Positions 17,006-30,200 of a stretch of DNA of 64,000 bases are shown here, piece after piece (positions within the stretch are counted from its first letter, which is position 1; the number at the start of each line of letters is the position of its first letter). Origin of the DNA: Mansonella perstans. Its lineage: Eukaryota > Nematoda > Chromadorea > Rhabditida > Onchocercidae. The notes under the pieces are model-generated. The model was given only the letters and a program-made list of their open reading frames with translations. It had not been told where the DNA came from and made no database searches. The stretch is taken from contig JBAMDO010000048.1 of assembly GCA_037074765.1 (NCBI GenBank), positions 470,336-534,335 of the forward strand, written 5' to 3'. A program made the translations under genes and the position numbers.

Positions 17006-20000
17006 TTAAAATTCTTGCACAGCGAAAGGTCTTCTCGGGAAGACACGGAGCTCCGAAAGCTTATCTATGCGCTGTGATAATTCTTCTAAACGTTTCAGTG
17101 TTGGCTTTACGTACACGTAAACAAATTCAGCTACTGTATCATTGTAGAAAACAGTTTGCATTACAGCCCTAAAAAAAAGTTTGCTCGATTAAATGCTGCA
17201 ATGCGTTCATTGTATTAAAATAAAATTGCAAACGTCAAATTAAATTAATTTACCTAATATTCTGCTCGCAAACCTCCATTTCACGAAGGAACGACTTGAC
17301 TTTGAATAGTACTTGATCAAGATACCAAGCTTGTGTGTACAAGTGTTTTTCGTTGAATCTTGCCATCCACCCGCGAACCTTAAAAACAGTGTTTAATTTT
17401 ACATCACGATTAGTTTTAAAAACAGAAACAAACCTGATAATCATTGAAAACTTGTTCTTCAACTGAACTGATTGTAGAATGCAATGTCTGAACAGCGAGG
17501 AAAACATGTACGCCTAAAAAATATTATAAATCAGTTTCATTCAAGTAGGGCATAGAAATACAGATCCTCAAATGTTAATATGTGAATCACCTACATTATC
17601 TGCATAATAGGGCATTATAAATCGAGATAACTTGCCAGAATTTCAAAATCTGCGAAGTAATTCAAAAAAACCCTTCGAAAGACATTTAAAGTAAGTAAGT
17701 AAGTAAGGAAAGATCGATACCAGGAAAACTACACTGCGGTATAAAAGGAGATGAATTTTTGCCGAAATATAATATCGAAGAACACTGCAATAACTGTGAG
17801 ACTGACCGCATCACTAAATTTCAAATTCAATTATTTTTTCAACATGCTTATAAAAGTGATGCCAATTTTATGCTAACCATAAGAGAGGATGAGGTTTCAT
17901 CAAAGTGAAAATCAATTCTAAATTAATAGAACATGATTAGAGCAAATTGCTCATCTTCCAAAAAACAAATCAAAAGAATGTGCTTCTGTTTATAACTCAT
18001 GAAATGCATAAAAGCATTTCCTAATTAAAACTTCCCATAAATCAAATCAGAATTCTTACCCTCAGAACCGTACTGGCCACTTTTTAAAACAGCCATGTTT
18101 ACAGCAGCAGAAAGTAGACCAACAGGTATAACTTCGCATATGATGGCGAAATGGTCAAACCTGAAAATGACTAAATATTTAAAAATATGAAGTCCATTTT
18201 GCATAACTTGAAAAAAATGAACAACAAAAAATATTTTACAACCGCATACAAATGTAATAAAAACATCACCATGAATATTACTGGATTCTCTTCACTCATG
18301 AATAAGCAATATACTGACGTTGAAAAGTATTTGCTTTGACTAGTAAGTCACCTAACCGATCATTTCTTCACAAGATGCTTATCATGGAACTAGAAAAAGC
18401 TTCGGATAAGCAATTTTGCATAAAAATGAACTGTAGTTTTTGTAATAATACCTAGAAACACTAAAAACAACAAAAACACAATGTTTCAATGCATAATTAT
18501 CATACAGCTTGCACTACAATAAATTTTCCGATGAGATAACCATAAATGATGAATGTAACTGAAAAAGCTTAACCTTTGCCAACCGGTTACAATGATACCT
18601 CGAAACTGCTTGAACTTGGAATGATGCTCATCCATCTGTTTCAGCCAACTAATATGGTTGTTCAAATAATGCTGAACATTGGAAGCATATTGATCTGGGC
18701 CGTCGGCACCTAAAATGAGCACAAATAATACTTCACAAAAACATTCTGGAAGCAGAAAAGAACTAGTCACTATAAAATATAAATTTGCAATACACTGTAC
18801 TTTCGAAAACTCAACTTTATAAGCAGAAGCTCCCCAGACATATGAAAACATTGAAGATAATCGCTGCCAAAAATCAGGCAACAACTGGTCATCCAAATTT
18901 TCCATATAATTCCATACTACTGGCTCGACCAAATTACTCAAACTAAAAATATCAAGAGGGTGAAATGATAAAGAAACTTCAAATCACTTATCAATATCTG
19001 TTAAAACTATACAAAGCTAACAAATACTATTTGAGAAATGATGCAGTTAAAGATGATGATCTTGTTCAATTTTCAGTGAATAGCGGTGCACATTTCAGAC
19101 CACAATCATAGCATTACGCAAAGCACTCAGCAGTACCATTATTGAAAATGTCAAACTCAAATGAAATCACAAACCCAATAAAAATATTTACCCATGCATC
19201 AAGACATTTTTTGTTTGTAAATTTACCAGCATATCGTGCCAAATCAATATATTTACTTTCTTCTTTGGAATTTGAGCCTAAAATTCATTACATTCTAGAT
19301 CGATATGTAAGAAGGAAAAACTACTACTCTCTAAAGGAATCAATTCGTCAATACTTCTCTGATAAGCTGAAGTTAAATTCCATAGTATCAAAAGCGATTA
19401 AAGGGAATTTGAAAAATCGTCCAGTGAAAAAAAAATTAGCGCTAGGAAAACACAAACCTTGACAAATTTTGCTATTCTCGCAATGTGTTTGAGCAGCAAG
19501 AACTCGGTATCAACATTATGGCTTACCATGTAACTTCTGTCCTTTTCACACCGACCAATCTAACACAATGTAGCGATCATGAATTACATCGAACACTTTT
19601 ATATTGTCACTATCTTTTACTCTAACTATTAACAAAATCAAATGCAAATATTTATACAGAAATCTTGAGTAACACTATATCGATTGCACGGATTCAACCG
19701 TGGAAAGATGTAGGCGATCTAAAACAAACTTGAAAAACTTCATCTGCTCCAATGTGAAAATATTTCATAGCAAAATCTTTATGCAAATTCAATATCTGTC
19801 TCAGCACTTCCTCAACCAAATCAACTGCTCCTTCATCCGTCAAGCAAATTACCTGAATGTAATTGCGGAAATGTCACTAAAATACTAGTCATAATAACAA
19901 TATATCTTGGAATTACACATAAAATCCAAAAATCATATCAAACTAAGCTATCAGCCATACCTGTGGATATCGTTCCTCCTCGCGATATTTGGAGAAGTCA

Positions 20001-21339
20001 GAATATTTCAAAATGTATTCCAGATGACCCACTGTTTGCACAAGAGGTATAATGTCCAAATTATGTGTTTGGATCGCAAGGAGAAAACGACGCAATTCAT
20101 CCAAAGTATATGCATTTCCAGCTTTTATCCCACTTAGTTTACCTTTAAAATGAATTAATAGTAATAAAGTTTTTGAATAAAAAGAACGTACTCAAGGAAA
20201 TGGAGAGTAACTTACTGGAAGTACTGATGCGTTTATAGCTAAAATAATGGATAGAAATGATGCACAAAGAATCACGTCCAATAAAATTTATTATTGCAGT
20301 ACAAAACTGTTAATGAAAAAAATTTCAGTGTGATAAAATAGATGAACATACGTACCTGTAAATGGAAACATGTCTTCATATTCAATCATTATTCCTGTTG
20401 CTCCAATTTGTTTAATGAAAGGAACAAGCTTCAATAAATAATCCATTTTCGGTGCTGCGCCTTTCAAATCCAGATGGAAAATGCGATTTGCTATAACAAT
20501 TATAGTTTACTTTTCTCAAATAAACAAAACAAAATCCGTACAAGCAAACTAATCCACTGTTCATAATAACAGGAAATTCATAAATCAAATATACAATTTC
20601 TTTTTCCATCAATTTAACAAGTTGAAACAGCCTATTTACATCAGAAGAATGCACAGAATCAAATAATGAAAAAAGTAAAATAAGAATTCTTTGGAACTTA
20701 CGCGCAATGAAGTAATTTTGGGAAGATGATGGCCCATGTAATATTTTCTGGAAGTCATGATCTCGATCAACGACAAATCCTTCCATATTCTCCAGACCGT
20801 TTCTCTGAATTATAAAAATTGTTGTTACAATAACTTGGAAAATAAATTTTCTAAATTTCATAGTGTAGGCTATATAGTACAAGTACTAAAAATAACCTTT
20901 ACTCCATTAAATTTCATTCTTGGCTGACTTTTATGCGACGCATTGTGCTGCACTCGTAATCCTTTCTAGAAATTATTTCTTTGCAACAAATGAAATTACA
21001 TTCTTGCAATATATCAAACTTATTCTTTTATATTGATAATGTATACCTTCTTACTCAAGTACATATGACTAATATCCGTCAGAAGTTTGCTTATCTTTCA
21101 TACTATTCTTTTGAAACATCCAAAATTCAATGTAATTATCTTGCCTAATCATTTGATGCGGCTAATAACCTGTTTATCTTTGTGGTTGTACATGTAAAAA
21201 CCATCAACCAAGTAATTTGGGAATAATAGTCGAGAGAGAAGAAGCATGCCTGATAGTCTATAATGAGAACTGTGGCTGTGTAAATCACCGTTAATAGCGA
21301 TATCGACAGTGCAAACCGGCGAACCGACCGTGGTAACAT
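17006..21339 (-). CDS. Hexosaminidase-D-type beta-N-acetylhexosaminidase (GH20)
   Basis: Family-20 glycosidase of the hexosaminidase D group (nematode HEX-2 to HEX-5 type), which removes terminal N-acetylhexosamine. Exons, 5' to 3' on the minus strand: 21339-21250, 20965-20897, 20804-20702, 20490-20356, 20142-19961, 19852-19730, 19559-19458, 19277-19192, 18942-18816, 18709-18574, 18160-18060, 17513-17434, 17378-17254, 17168-17006; about 540 residues. Residues 1-30 are a basic patch plus hydrophobic stretch (ISLLTVIYTATVLIIDYQ), a type II signal anchor suggesting Golgi or secretory placement. Family motifs include FHLDLKGAAPK, IEYEDMFPFTG, IIPLVQTVGHLEYILKY, the catalytic Asp-Glu pair in HIGADE (about 230-231), VEPVVWNY and GWQR. 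Two joins are unusual: the first intron needs a GC donor (CAG|GCATGC), and the 18942 exon joins the next one base out of frame unless a donor at 18793 is used. Family assignment is sure; these two joins are not. Confidence 0.85.
17691..17708. repeat. GTAA tetranucleotide microsatellite
   Basis: About four and a half copies of GTAA in the intron between hexosaminidase exons 17513-17434 and 18160-18060. A simple repeat that also creates chance donor-like motifs on the plus strand. Confidence 0.7.
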
Positions 21340-22508
21340 TTTTTCTGAAATAATATTCCAAAAAAGCCCATAAAATTTAGCAACTAATCAATCTGACCAT
21401 TGATGAATAACTAGTATCCAAACCAATCTGGGCCAATCTAATTTCACGCTCTTTCATTTCTCACAACAAACAAGCATGGAAATTTTCACGGCCCTTCAAA
21501 TTTAGCGTTCAATCTGATGCGAACTTAATGAATTTCAATTCGAATGAGGTAAACGTACGATGGTTTGCTTATTATTGTTTTTAACATTAAGAAATTAAAA
21601 ATTTGACATTTGTTTTTTGTTTGAAAATATTCCATTAAAACTCATTATTGAGAGTAACAGAAAGATAATGAATTGATACATTTCATACAAGTCAAATTTT
21701 TTAACAAACAGCACGTAATTATTCCGTATTTTCATCCATTAATAAAAATTGATTGCAGAAAAAAAAAAAAAGCATTTTTTATAGAATTAATTACAATCTA
21801 TTCAAGTATAAATCAAATTCATCTCAAATACAAAATGATAGCGTTTTTGTAAAAACAAATTTTCAGATTGATATAAATTTTTAAGTTTATAAAGAGACAT
21901 CATTTATAAACTTGTAGTTTTTTTTTTTTTTTTTTTTTTTTCATTGTACATTATAAATTTCCAGCTGATAGCTTACTTAGATGATTATCATTGTGTGATG
22001 TGAATCGCGAAATATTACAGGGAAAAAAGTATAAGAGATAATGGAAAATGATACTGCTACAAATTTAAAGTGTTTTATAAAATACATAAATTGCTACATA
22101 AACAAGCTATTTTTCATGAAATAATACTGCCCACAGCATTTTTTATAGGTATACGAAGGCAATGATTGTGCACGAAAATGAAATTTGAAAAAAAAAATCA
22201 ATTTACACTGCGAAATTTTGGAAAATCTTTTAATGAACATCTTTTAGTAAAATCCAAATTTCACGAACATTCCACTGTTTTATTTTTTAAGCAATCAGGA
22301 TTTCAGGTTTTGATATATGATCTAGAAAAACTATAGGATTAAATTAGACCATACTAGAAACTACCACGGAAATTATATTGACCACAAAGATCACAGTGAT
22401 GAGTACAAAAAATCACGTCGGCATTGTAGCTAAAAACTTACAGAATTTCTCACTGTTAACAAATATTTTGAAGCTTTAGAAATTAAAATATATGATAACT
22501 ACATTCCA
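21340..22508. other. Intergenic region between hexosaminidase and SLC13 genes
   Basis: The 1.17 kb between two minus-strand genes must hold the 3'UTR of the SLC13 gene and the promoter of the hexosaminidase gene. A minus-strand AATAAA (TTTATT at 22279-22284) lies 225 bases past the SLC13 stop and may be its polyadenylation signal. A 24-base T run lies at 21918-21941. No coding signal seen. Confidence 0.55.
21918..21941. repeat. 24-base poly-T tract
   Basis: Twenty-four consecutive T residues in the spacer between the hexosaminidase and SLC13 genes. A simple repeat; no flanking duplication recognised. Confidence 0.8.
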
Positions 22509-25500
22509 CTATTTGGTTGTTGCATTAGTCAATAAATCAAGTGAGGTATGGTTCCGATATGCTAATTCTGCTGGAGTGTAGGTCGAGAGTGGGAATTTGT
22601 CGAGCTCGAATAGGTATCTGAAGCTGGTTGTTAGTTATTTTTATGAATTTATTCTAAATTAATTAATATACGGTTAAGTTATTCATAATTTACTACTTTC
22701 ATGCAAAGATGTATGAAAGAAAATGATAAACGATTAGTGCTACATAAACTAGTAATATACTCTTTTATATTCTAGTTTAAGAAGTCGACTTACGTTGCCC
22801 AAGTCATCACAAACAGTATTGCCAATAAACCGCATTCGATAGTGGCCAGTGTTCCAGCCAATAACTGAAAACACATCATGCTTTAGATATGGTAATCAAA
22901 AATGCAATCTAGAAGAAAATTTGATTCGATCAACATACCAAATCTTTTACACATATCAGGCCGGATGCGAAAACGATTGCATTTGGTGGAGTCGCCACCT
23001 GAAATAATTTAAAGCTTCAAAGAAAGCCACAAAAAAGTCATCTAAGAGCATTTTTACGATCATTTTCATGTTTGCCATGCAAAAATTATTTACAAATACC
23101 AAAATTTGCTGAATGAAACGAACAGGCAAAATAAAAGCCATTGATGATGCGAGAGTGGTAGGAATCATAAAGTAAAGCGGATTAATTTCCAATGATTTCG
23201 CCAATTCTGCTACAATAGGAATAAAGATGGATGCCGTTACTGTGTTACTGCAAACGTTTGTCAAAAATATGGTGATGAATATGCAAATTGCCATGATAAC
23301 ATTAACTGGAAATATTTGCAATAACTGCATCATTTCGCCAATACGAAAGTTCAAGTTCGATTCCTGAAAAAAAGATACATTTTTTCTTGATACGTGATAC
23401 ATTTTTTTCATACACTTTGAATAGTACTCCTCCATTCAGTTATCTAATGATGACTAGCTTAAAATTCAGGTATCAAGAAATTTGCCAAGATTTCTTCGGA
23501 CTTACAGCTGATCCTTTCATTACTTCCCAAGAGTTAGTTGCAACTTTTTATCAAGTCTTCAAAAACGCGATTTAAAACTAACGGTGTTGAAGACAATGAC
23601 TTTACAGATTGTTATTTGTAAAACGGTGACAAAATAATATTATTCTCGAACCTTAGCTTTCTGTAAAAAATAAGGTTTTCTAGTTAAACTATTTTTATTA
23701 TTCCGGTTAGATCTTTGTTTCTGTAGCTGTTAGATATGAAGCTGAAATGAATTATGTTTCATAAGCTTTTTTCTTTCCAGAAAGATTGAGGGATTTTTGC
23801 TCTTGTTTTGTATCTTCTATTTGTGGTTACATAACACAATTACTTGTTAAAAGTCATTAAATCTATGTCGAAAAAAGATCGCATATGACATTTATTACAA
23901 AAATCAAACTACTAGATCAATGTTTTTGGTGTATTTTACCAGTTTTACTGATTTCGTGTTTGTCATCGTAAGGGTGAAGTGAGATGACTATATAAAATCA
24001 ATATTATAAGGAAAGTAGACATAAAACGCTGATGAAATAAAATGTGTTCCACAATTTTTTTACTGAAGAAAAGAAATAGAAATTCAGTTTAACTAATATG
24101 AACGTTGCAGGTAGCGAAATTTGTAAGTATAATTTATCACATGATTCATTAAGTAATGCTTTTTTTCTGTGATAACGATTTGCATTCTGATTCCATTCAC
24201 AAATCTATAGCAAGAACTTAAGGATTTCCCAGCAGTCGTTCCTAGTCAACTGAAGAAAGAAGCTTGACCGTTCTATTCAGTACCTTAACGCCCGCGGCCA
24301 TTGCAAAACCACCTCCAAGTAGCAGAACAACACTCCATGGAAAATTTGTCTGCATTGTTTTCCAATCCAGTAATGTTCCGACATTCTCCGAATTTCCTGA
24401 ATTATTATTTTATTCCGAATTTATATTATACTTTACGTCTATCTCTGACCAAATATGACGGAAACAGTTTCAGAATTCATTACCAAAGAAATTTGGCTTC
24501 TGATTTGGGATAGCAAATAATATGATTGCAACCAACACCGCACTCGTTGCATCTGTTACATATCTGAATTATTCAAAATTATGAAAAAAGGTTCCAAAAA
24601 ATTTTAGGGAAATTAATGATAAATATTTCAGATAGGATATCCTGACGAAAGTCAAAGTACTCTGAAGTTCCTTAACTTTATTTTAATGTTCAATCTTAGC
24701 AATATATTAATCACATGCCCTTTCTTGAAAATCGTTCCGAGACCAGGAACAACATGTGGATCTCTCGTTATCCAAAGCGTTAATAATATCAAGAAACAAG
24801 TTGATACACCGACTTCCGCAAATGACAAGCTTGGCAATTCATCATATTTTTGTCTCAGCTTGTCATTAATCATCTTATGACCTGCATTTAGTTTATCTCA
24901 TAAATTTTTATTTCGTTCTCATAATTCAACTGTTTGCTAACAGCAAATCCTGGCGATAAATGCTTAGGAGCAGATGTAATATCACAAAATAGTATTAAGT
25001 GATTTTTTAAAATGTTTGAGTATGCATGAGAAAATTTTATTATCTGCAAAAAAAAAAAAATTGAACTTTTCGAAGCTTTTCGGAAGAAAATAAGTGCCAG
25101 TGTTAGCCACGTCACGAGTAAGCATGCAATAACGAATGGTATCGCAAAAACCATCCAGGATATAAAATTAATGCCTGTATCTGCGAAAGGGAAAATTCTA
25201 AAAGAGTAATTGATAGTGAAAGATCAGTTGTATTTTAAATCATTGCTTTCAACCAAGGAATTTTATTGCGGCATAGAACGTTACAATATGAGTGCTGGAC
25301 TTTTCCTAAGCTTTCAGATAGACGAACAAAGAAAAAAGAAAATAGTAACGAACTCTTTAATCTGCCCCATTAAAACTAGATTTGTCGCTGTTCCTGTAAT
25401 TGTTGCTGTGCCACCAATATTTGCAGCGAAAGCAACTGATATCAACAATCCCTTGACCATTTGATATTCATCTTTACTCAAAATTTCTGTTGAATATCTG

Positions 25501-27279
25501 CAAAGCAAATATTACTATATTAAAGTTAATTGTAAAAAGTTTTATGGTGTAGAATTCTTAATTTATAGAATATATGTGGAGCTCTATCATTCATTAATTC
25601 TTCGTTCCAGTAGGTTATATATTTCTCCATGCGTATGCCATGAGTGTATTGTGCGTATAACTGTTCTTTTACGAAAATACAAAATAAATCATGATACACC
25701 TGATACTAGAAGTACCAACAGATTTTCTTCGTCCGCCGCTATTTTCATTATACTTCTCTTTGACCACTGCTTCATTCACTAGACCATCCTAGAGAACTTG
25801 AAGTTATAAGGTCCGCCTTCGCAAATTGAAATTGAAAATATATTTAATTTAAAATTTATTGCAAAAATTAGCCAAGTACATTATTGGTTCATAACATGTC
25901 AAAAAGTTACACTTTATAAATATAAAATCTTACACTGAACTCACTTCTACGATTGTCTTTGGCAAGCTCAGTAACAATAGAATTGGCAACAGGTACCATA
26001 AGAGCAGTGGTTGCTGTATTTGATATCCACATACTGCAATTTGTTTTTTCTTTGAAAAATGTAAAGTCAACCATTTAAGTTCTAGACATCTTTCGTCAAT
26101 ACTTCAAGTATTAGGAAAGAAAAAACTACCTTAAAAACGCAGTTGCTACCATGAAACCAAGCATAATCCTGAAAATAAAACATGGCACACTGACTTTATA
26201 AAAGAGCTGAAATCTTTGTAAAAGGAAGTATGTGCGATTTTTTACTACGTAGTAACTCCGTGAATGACTCCACACGAAATCAGTAGGAGTGCTTTTTATT
26301 CTTATACTAAAAAAATGGAAAGAATATTGAGTATAATATAAAACAATAACCAGCATGGCTGCGATGGAACAACAGTTAATAAAAATAAAGCGACACGACT
26401 GTGCAATTTGCATTTTTGAACAGCTACGGCTACCATTAATCCAGCAATAAATAAAAAACTTATATCCTGCAAATTATCTGGGCATCAAGTTTTTGATGTC
26501 GGAGAAATTCCAAGGATTTTGCAAAATTAATGGAACTTTATGAAATATCATAATGCTTTGTTTGTTTATAAAAAGAAATGATTATGAAGCTCACAGGTAG
26601 ATACATTCGAGCAACATCATCCGACGCCATTAAACCCAGCAGAGGATATAATACCATTGGTAGCAAGGCTGTTACTGCTACCGGTAATACTTCCATAACC
26701 CAGTAAATGACCATTATGCCAATACAATAGCCACATTTTGCTTCGTTCTGTAATGACTGGTTATAAAAGTAATTGTTGTTGCATGGTATCAGAAATTAAA
26801 ATCAACTCTTACTTATCTACTTTCTATATATTAGATTTCAGTTTTGGTGGTAAGATGGAAATTTATACGCGAGAATTTCCACTTGAAATTTCTCATCACT
26901 TTGCTGTGAATTTTATAGAAAACCTCAAGTAGAATTTTTACAATTTGTAAATAATATTTGTTCGGAAATGGAGAATGATATGATTTAACAAGTGTTATAA
27001 AATTTTGAAAAGAAATTTTTGCGTTCTCAATGATGCCTGAACAAGAAAGTTACCAAAAGATCCATCCCATAATATTTGAAATTTTTATTAATTCTTGCCT
27101 TATTTATTTACAGCATTCTAAAATTTCATAAACAATGATGCATGAAGTTTATTGAAAATCCATACCTGGCTTTGTGGAAACAAAAACAAGATGGGTAACA
27201 AAATTACGGGCGTTAACGCAAGTATCCAATAATTGCGCAGTCGCCATAATACGGACAGTGTTGATAGTGATATCCTCAT
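22509..27279 (-). CDS. SLC13 / NaC-INDY family sodium-coupled carboxylate transporter
   Basis: Plasma-membrane Na+-coupled uptake of citrate, succinate or similar carboxylates is the known role of this family (C. elegans NAC proteins, fly INDY); the exact substrate cannot be read here. Exons on the minus strand: 27279-27166, 26747-26595, 26466-26351, 26168-26130, 26033-25934, 25788-25700, 25497-25354, 25197-25067, 24881-24719, 24563-24484, 24396-24284, 23363-23124, 22998-22939, 22864-22794, 22617-22509. They join in one frame to 573 residues, the usual family length. Both substrate/sodium-binding Ser-Asn-Thr motifs are present: [12 protein letters not shown] (SNT 145-147) and [12 protein letters not shown] (SNT 453-455). 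The family signatures TGTATNLVL and [15 protein letters not shown] are present too. A cytosolic loop with [11 protein letters not shown] lies near 193-203. The intron after 24719 must start with GC to keep the conserved FKKG-YVTDAT junction. The start gives a short N terminus then a hydrophobic span ([17 protein letters not shown]). Confidence 0.95.
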
Positions 27280-30200
27280 TGTTAGTCTTTGATATCTTTC
27301 AATAACACATCAAAATTATTCAGTTGCTATGAGTGAATTTCAAAAATGGTATATGATCTTAGGAAAACTAATTGGAATTCTCAAAAGAAGGACGCGTAGA
27401 ACCACTAAGCTTTGTTATTTTCGGAAATTCGATTTTCATTAAACATGCAACGACATGGCAAAAAAAGAACGAAAAAGGTTTCAATTCAAGTAGTAGCCAT
27501 TGAGATATTCGCCCAGTGCACCTGCCAATCTTGACTTAACAATGTATAAATTAGACAGAGCTTCTAAATGCCCAAGATAGATCCATGATACACGGCGTTA
27601 ATTTAATTTACGCGGCTATTGCTGTGTGTAACATTACTTAATCTTAGCTAGTGCGCAATTAGCTGTAACTTCGGTATCTTCAAACATTGCAAGATTAATG
27701 GCCGAGCAATACTCCTCAGTCTCATGAATATTTTACGATTATTAATCCTGCGATACGATGAAATACCTCTGTAACTGCCTAAACGTAATAAGTGACCATT
27801 CTTAATATACATTACTGCCAACTTCTTTGAAAAGAGAAAATTTACAATGAAAAAAAAAACCACTGAATAAGTTTTTGCGTCTTAGCATCTACCTCTTTTT
27901 TGATTGGATAATTTGTATGCTTTTTGAAATGAATTTTTATGGGAATTGCTACAAATAACTGATGATCTACCATCAAGCCGTACAACAATTTCAACCGGTT
28001 GTTTTCGAAAAACTAGAAAAAAGACAATTGGAACAAATGGAGCAGTCTTAAAATCCATTTTTTTCTTTCATATCAAAGTATGTAAAAGCTAAAATTCAAT
28101 TTGTTTACATTATAATATACCTTTGTCATAGCTTGCATTTCACAAGCTGCAAGCATCAACCTCTTAAGGCTGACGTTTACTTATGTCAAAGGTCGTTAGC
28201 ACTAATTCGAACCAAAATTGAAGGTGTCATGACTGCATGACTTCAGAAATTACAAAAAACTCGAATTTAAATTCAGTTTTGCATATATATACATTTGCTA
28301 AAATTTTCATTATACATTTTAGCTGCAATAGGATTCACGAATTATTCCTGAATCAATCGTGAAAAAAAAGAAATCCGGAAGAGCAAGAATCTATGAAGAT
28401 TTCGCGCTTACTAGTGCATTGGATTCGGTATTTTCACAAAGATATCTACTTTGCTTTGTTTTCAAACGAAATATTGGTGAATAATTTCTATACTTCAAGA
28501 CTTTTAATCATTTAAATTTTTCCGATCACGGAAGAATTGATAAGTGCACTGGAATAAGGTTTATCAAATGGGTAAAATTACTGAAAAGGTAACTTTTTCA
28601 TTAGCTTAATGTCAAATGAAACAAAAGAAGTGAATTCATACATGGACTGAAACTCAGAATTAAATTAAAAAATAAGAATCAAAAGTTTCGCAGTAATTCA
28701 TTCTATTCACCTTTACTCGATGAAATGAACTAACGTAATTAACAGATTCTTTTTTAGCAAAAGTAATCGTCAAACATAAAAATTGGAATGAGACGGCTTA
28801 CCAAACGAAAGAAAATTTATGCTTAAATTTTTTTTAATTTTACAAGTTTTCTCTTTAAAGGCGCAGAACCTGGAAAAAACTTAATAACATAAAATAAACT
28901 AAATAAAAGAAACTCAGGAATCAATGATAACGAAGAAAATCAAGCTTAAAATGTTTTCTAAAACTGAATAACAGACGCGATTTGAAAAATTACTACCCAA
29001 TCAATGATTTGGAAATATTCTCGTTCCACTGTACACGATTTTTAAATTTTCATCAATACACTCTCACAATAAATTATTCAATCATTTCGAGAGAAGACTA
29101 GTGGAATGTTTGAGAAATGTGAGAATTGCTCATTTTAGAAACTCATAAGTTGATGTAATATTACAAAAAATCACTTATATCATTGGTTATTGAACTTTGA
29201 GATTAACTACAATTTTTTTTTCACTTCACTTAAGCTTAAATAAGAAGTTTCACGTTCTCAAAAGATCTTAACGACAACTATCATCTTTATTCAAAAACCA
29301 CTGGCTGAAAATTTTATAGTCGCAAACGATGAAAATCACCTTTTCCAGATTCTCTTTTAGGTCCTTTAGCCATTCAAATTGAATTATTCTACATAGCAAT
29401 TAATAAAAACGGCAATACGATCAAGTAGTTCTAAAATTGCGCTATGTTTGTAAATAATTGTGCTATTATAAGCAATTTGAGATTTAGCTCAAGCTGAAAT
29501 TAACAATCTTAAAAATTTATTGGACGTTATTCTCAAAAAGTTTCAATAAAGAAATTTCATTTCTAATCAATTTCTTGTAATTAATTTAAATAAAATAGAT
29601 GGAATGCCCTTTATCCTCAATTTCTCATCAACTTTTTAATTCAGCAAATGCAAGCTATAATAAAGAAATTTTTTGTTAGTAACTTGCAGGTAGAACTGAC
29701 AGCGACATGATATATCTACAGTACTGATCAAATTTATCAAAGAACATTAGGTGTTCTGTATTAATTTGCTCTCAAAAAGAAAGAAACTATTCTGGGTAAA
29801 TCTAAATTTTAACAGAACTTTCGAAGCTGAATTCTTTGATGACTTCAGAAATGAGGCTCAAATAAGAGCAAATCAAAGCAATATGATCGAAAATAACCAG
29901 CCTGAAAATTATGAGTAACACGTTGATTTTGATTATTGATGATATATGCAGTAGAGCAATAGCTGAATACAGTGAGAAATGTCGCGCAAAGTTCCAGGGT
30001 TGATTAAGACTAGTAGTTTGTTAGCTACAGCCCACATTTATTGAGGATTTATCCACGGGATTTTATTTGTAGTGTTGCATGTTATCATGCAATATATATT
30101 TTCTTATTAAGTCACATTACGTCCTTTTAAACTTGTTCCAAGCCAGTACAAAACAGAATCATTTTGATTGTTGTTTACTGCGCAGAGAAAAGCATTTAGA

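Noticed and set aside
18486..18941. Single 151-codon minus-strand frame
   Set aside because: It fuses two hexosaminidase exons with an intron that happens to be open; the piece between 18710 and about 18800 does not resemble the family.
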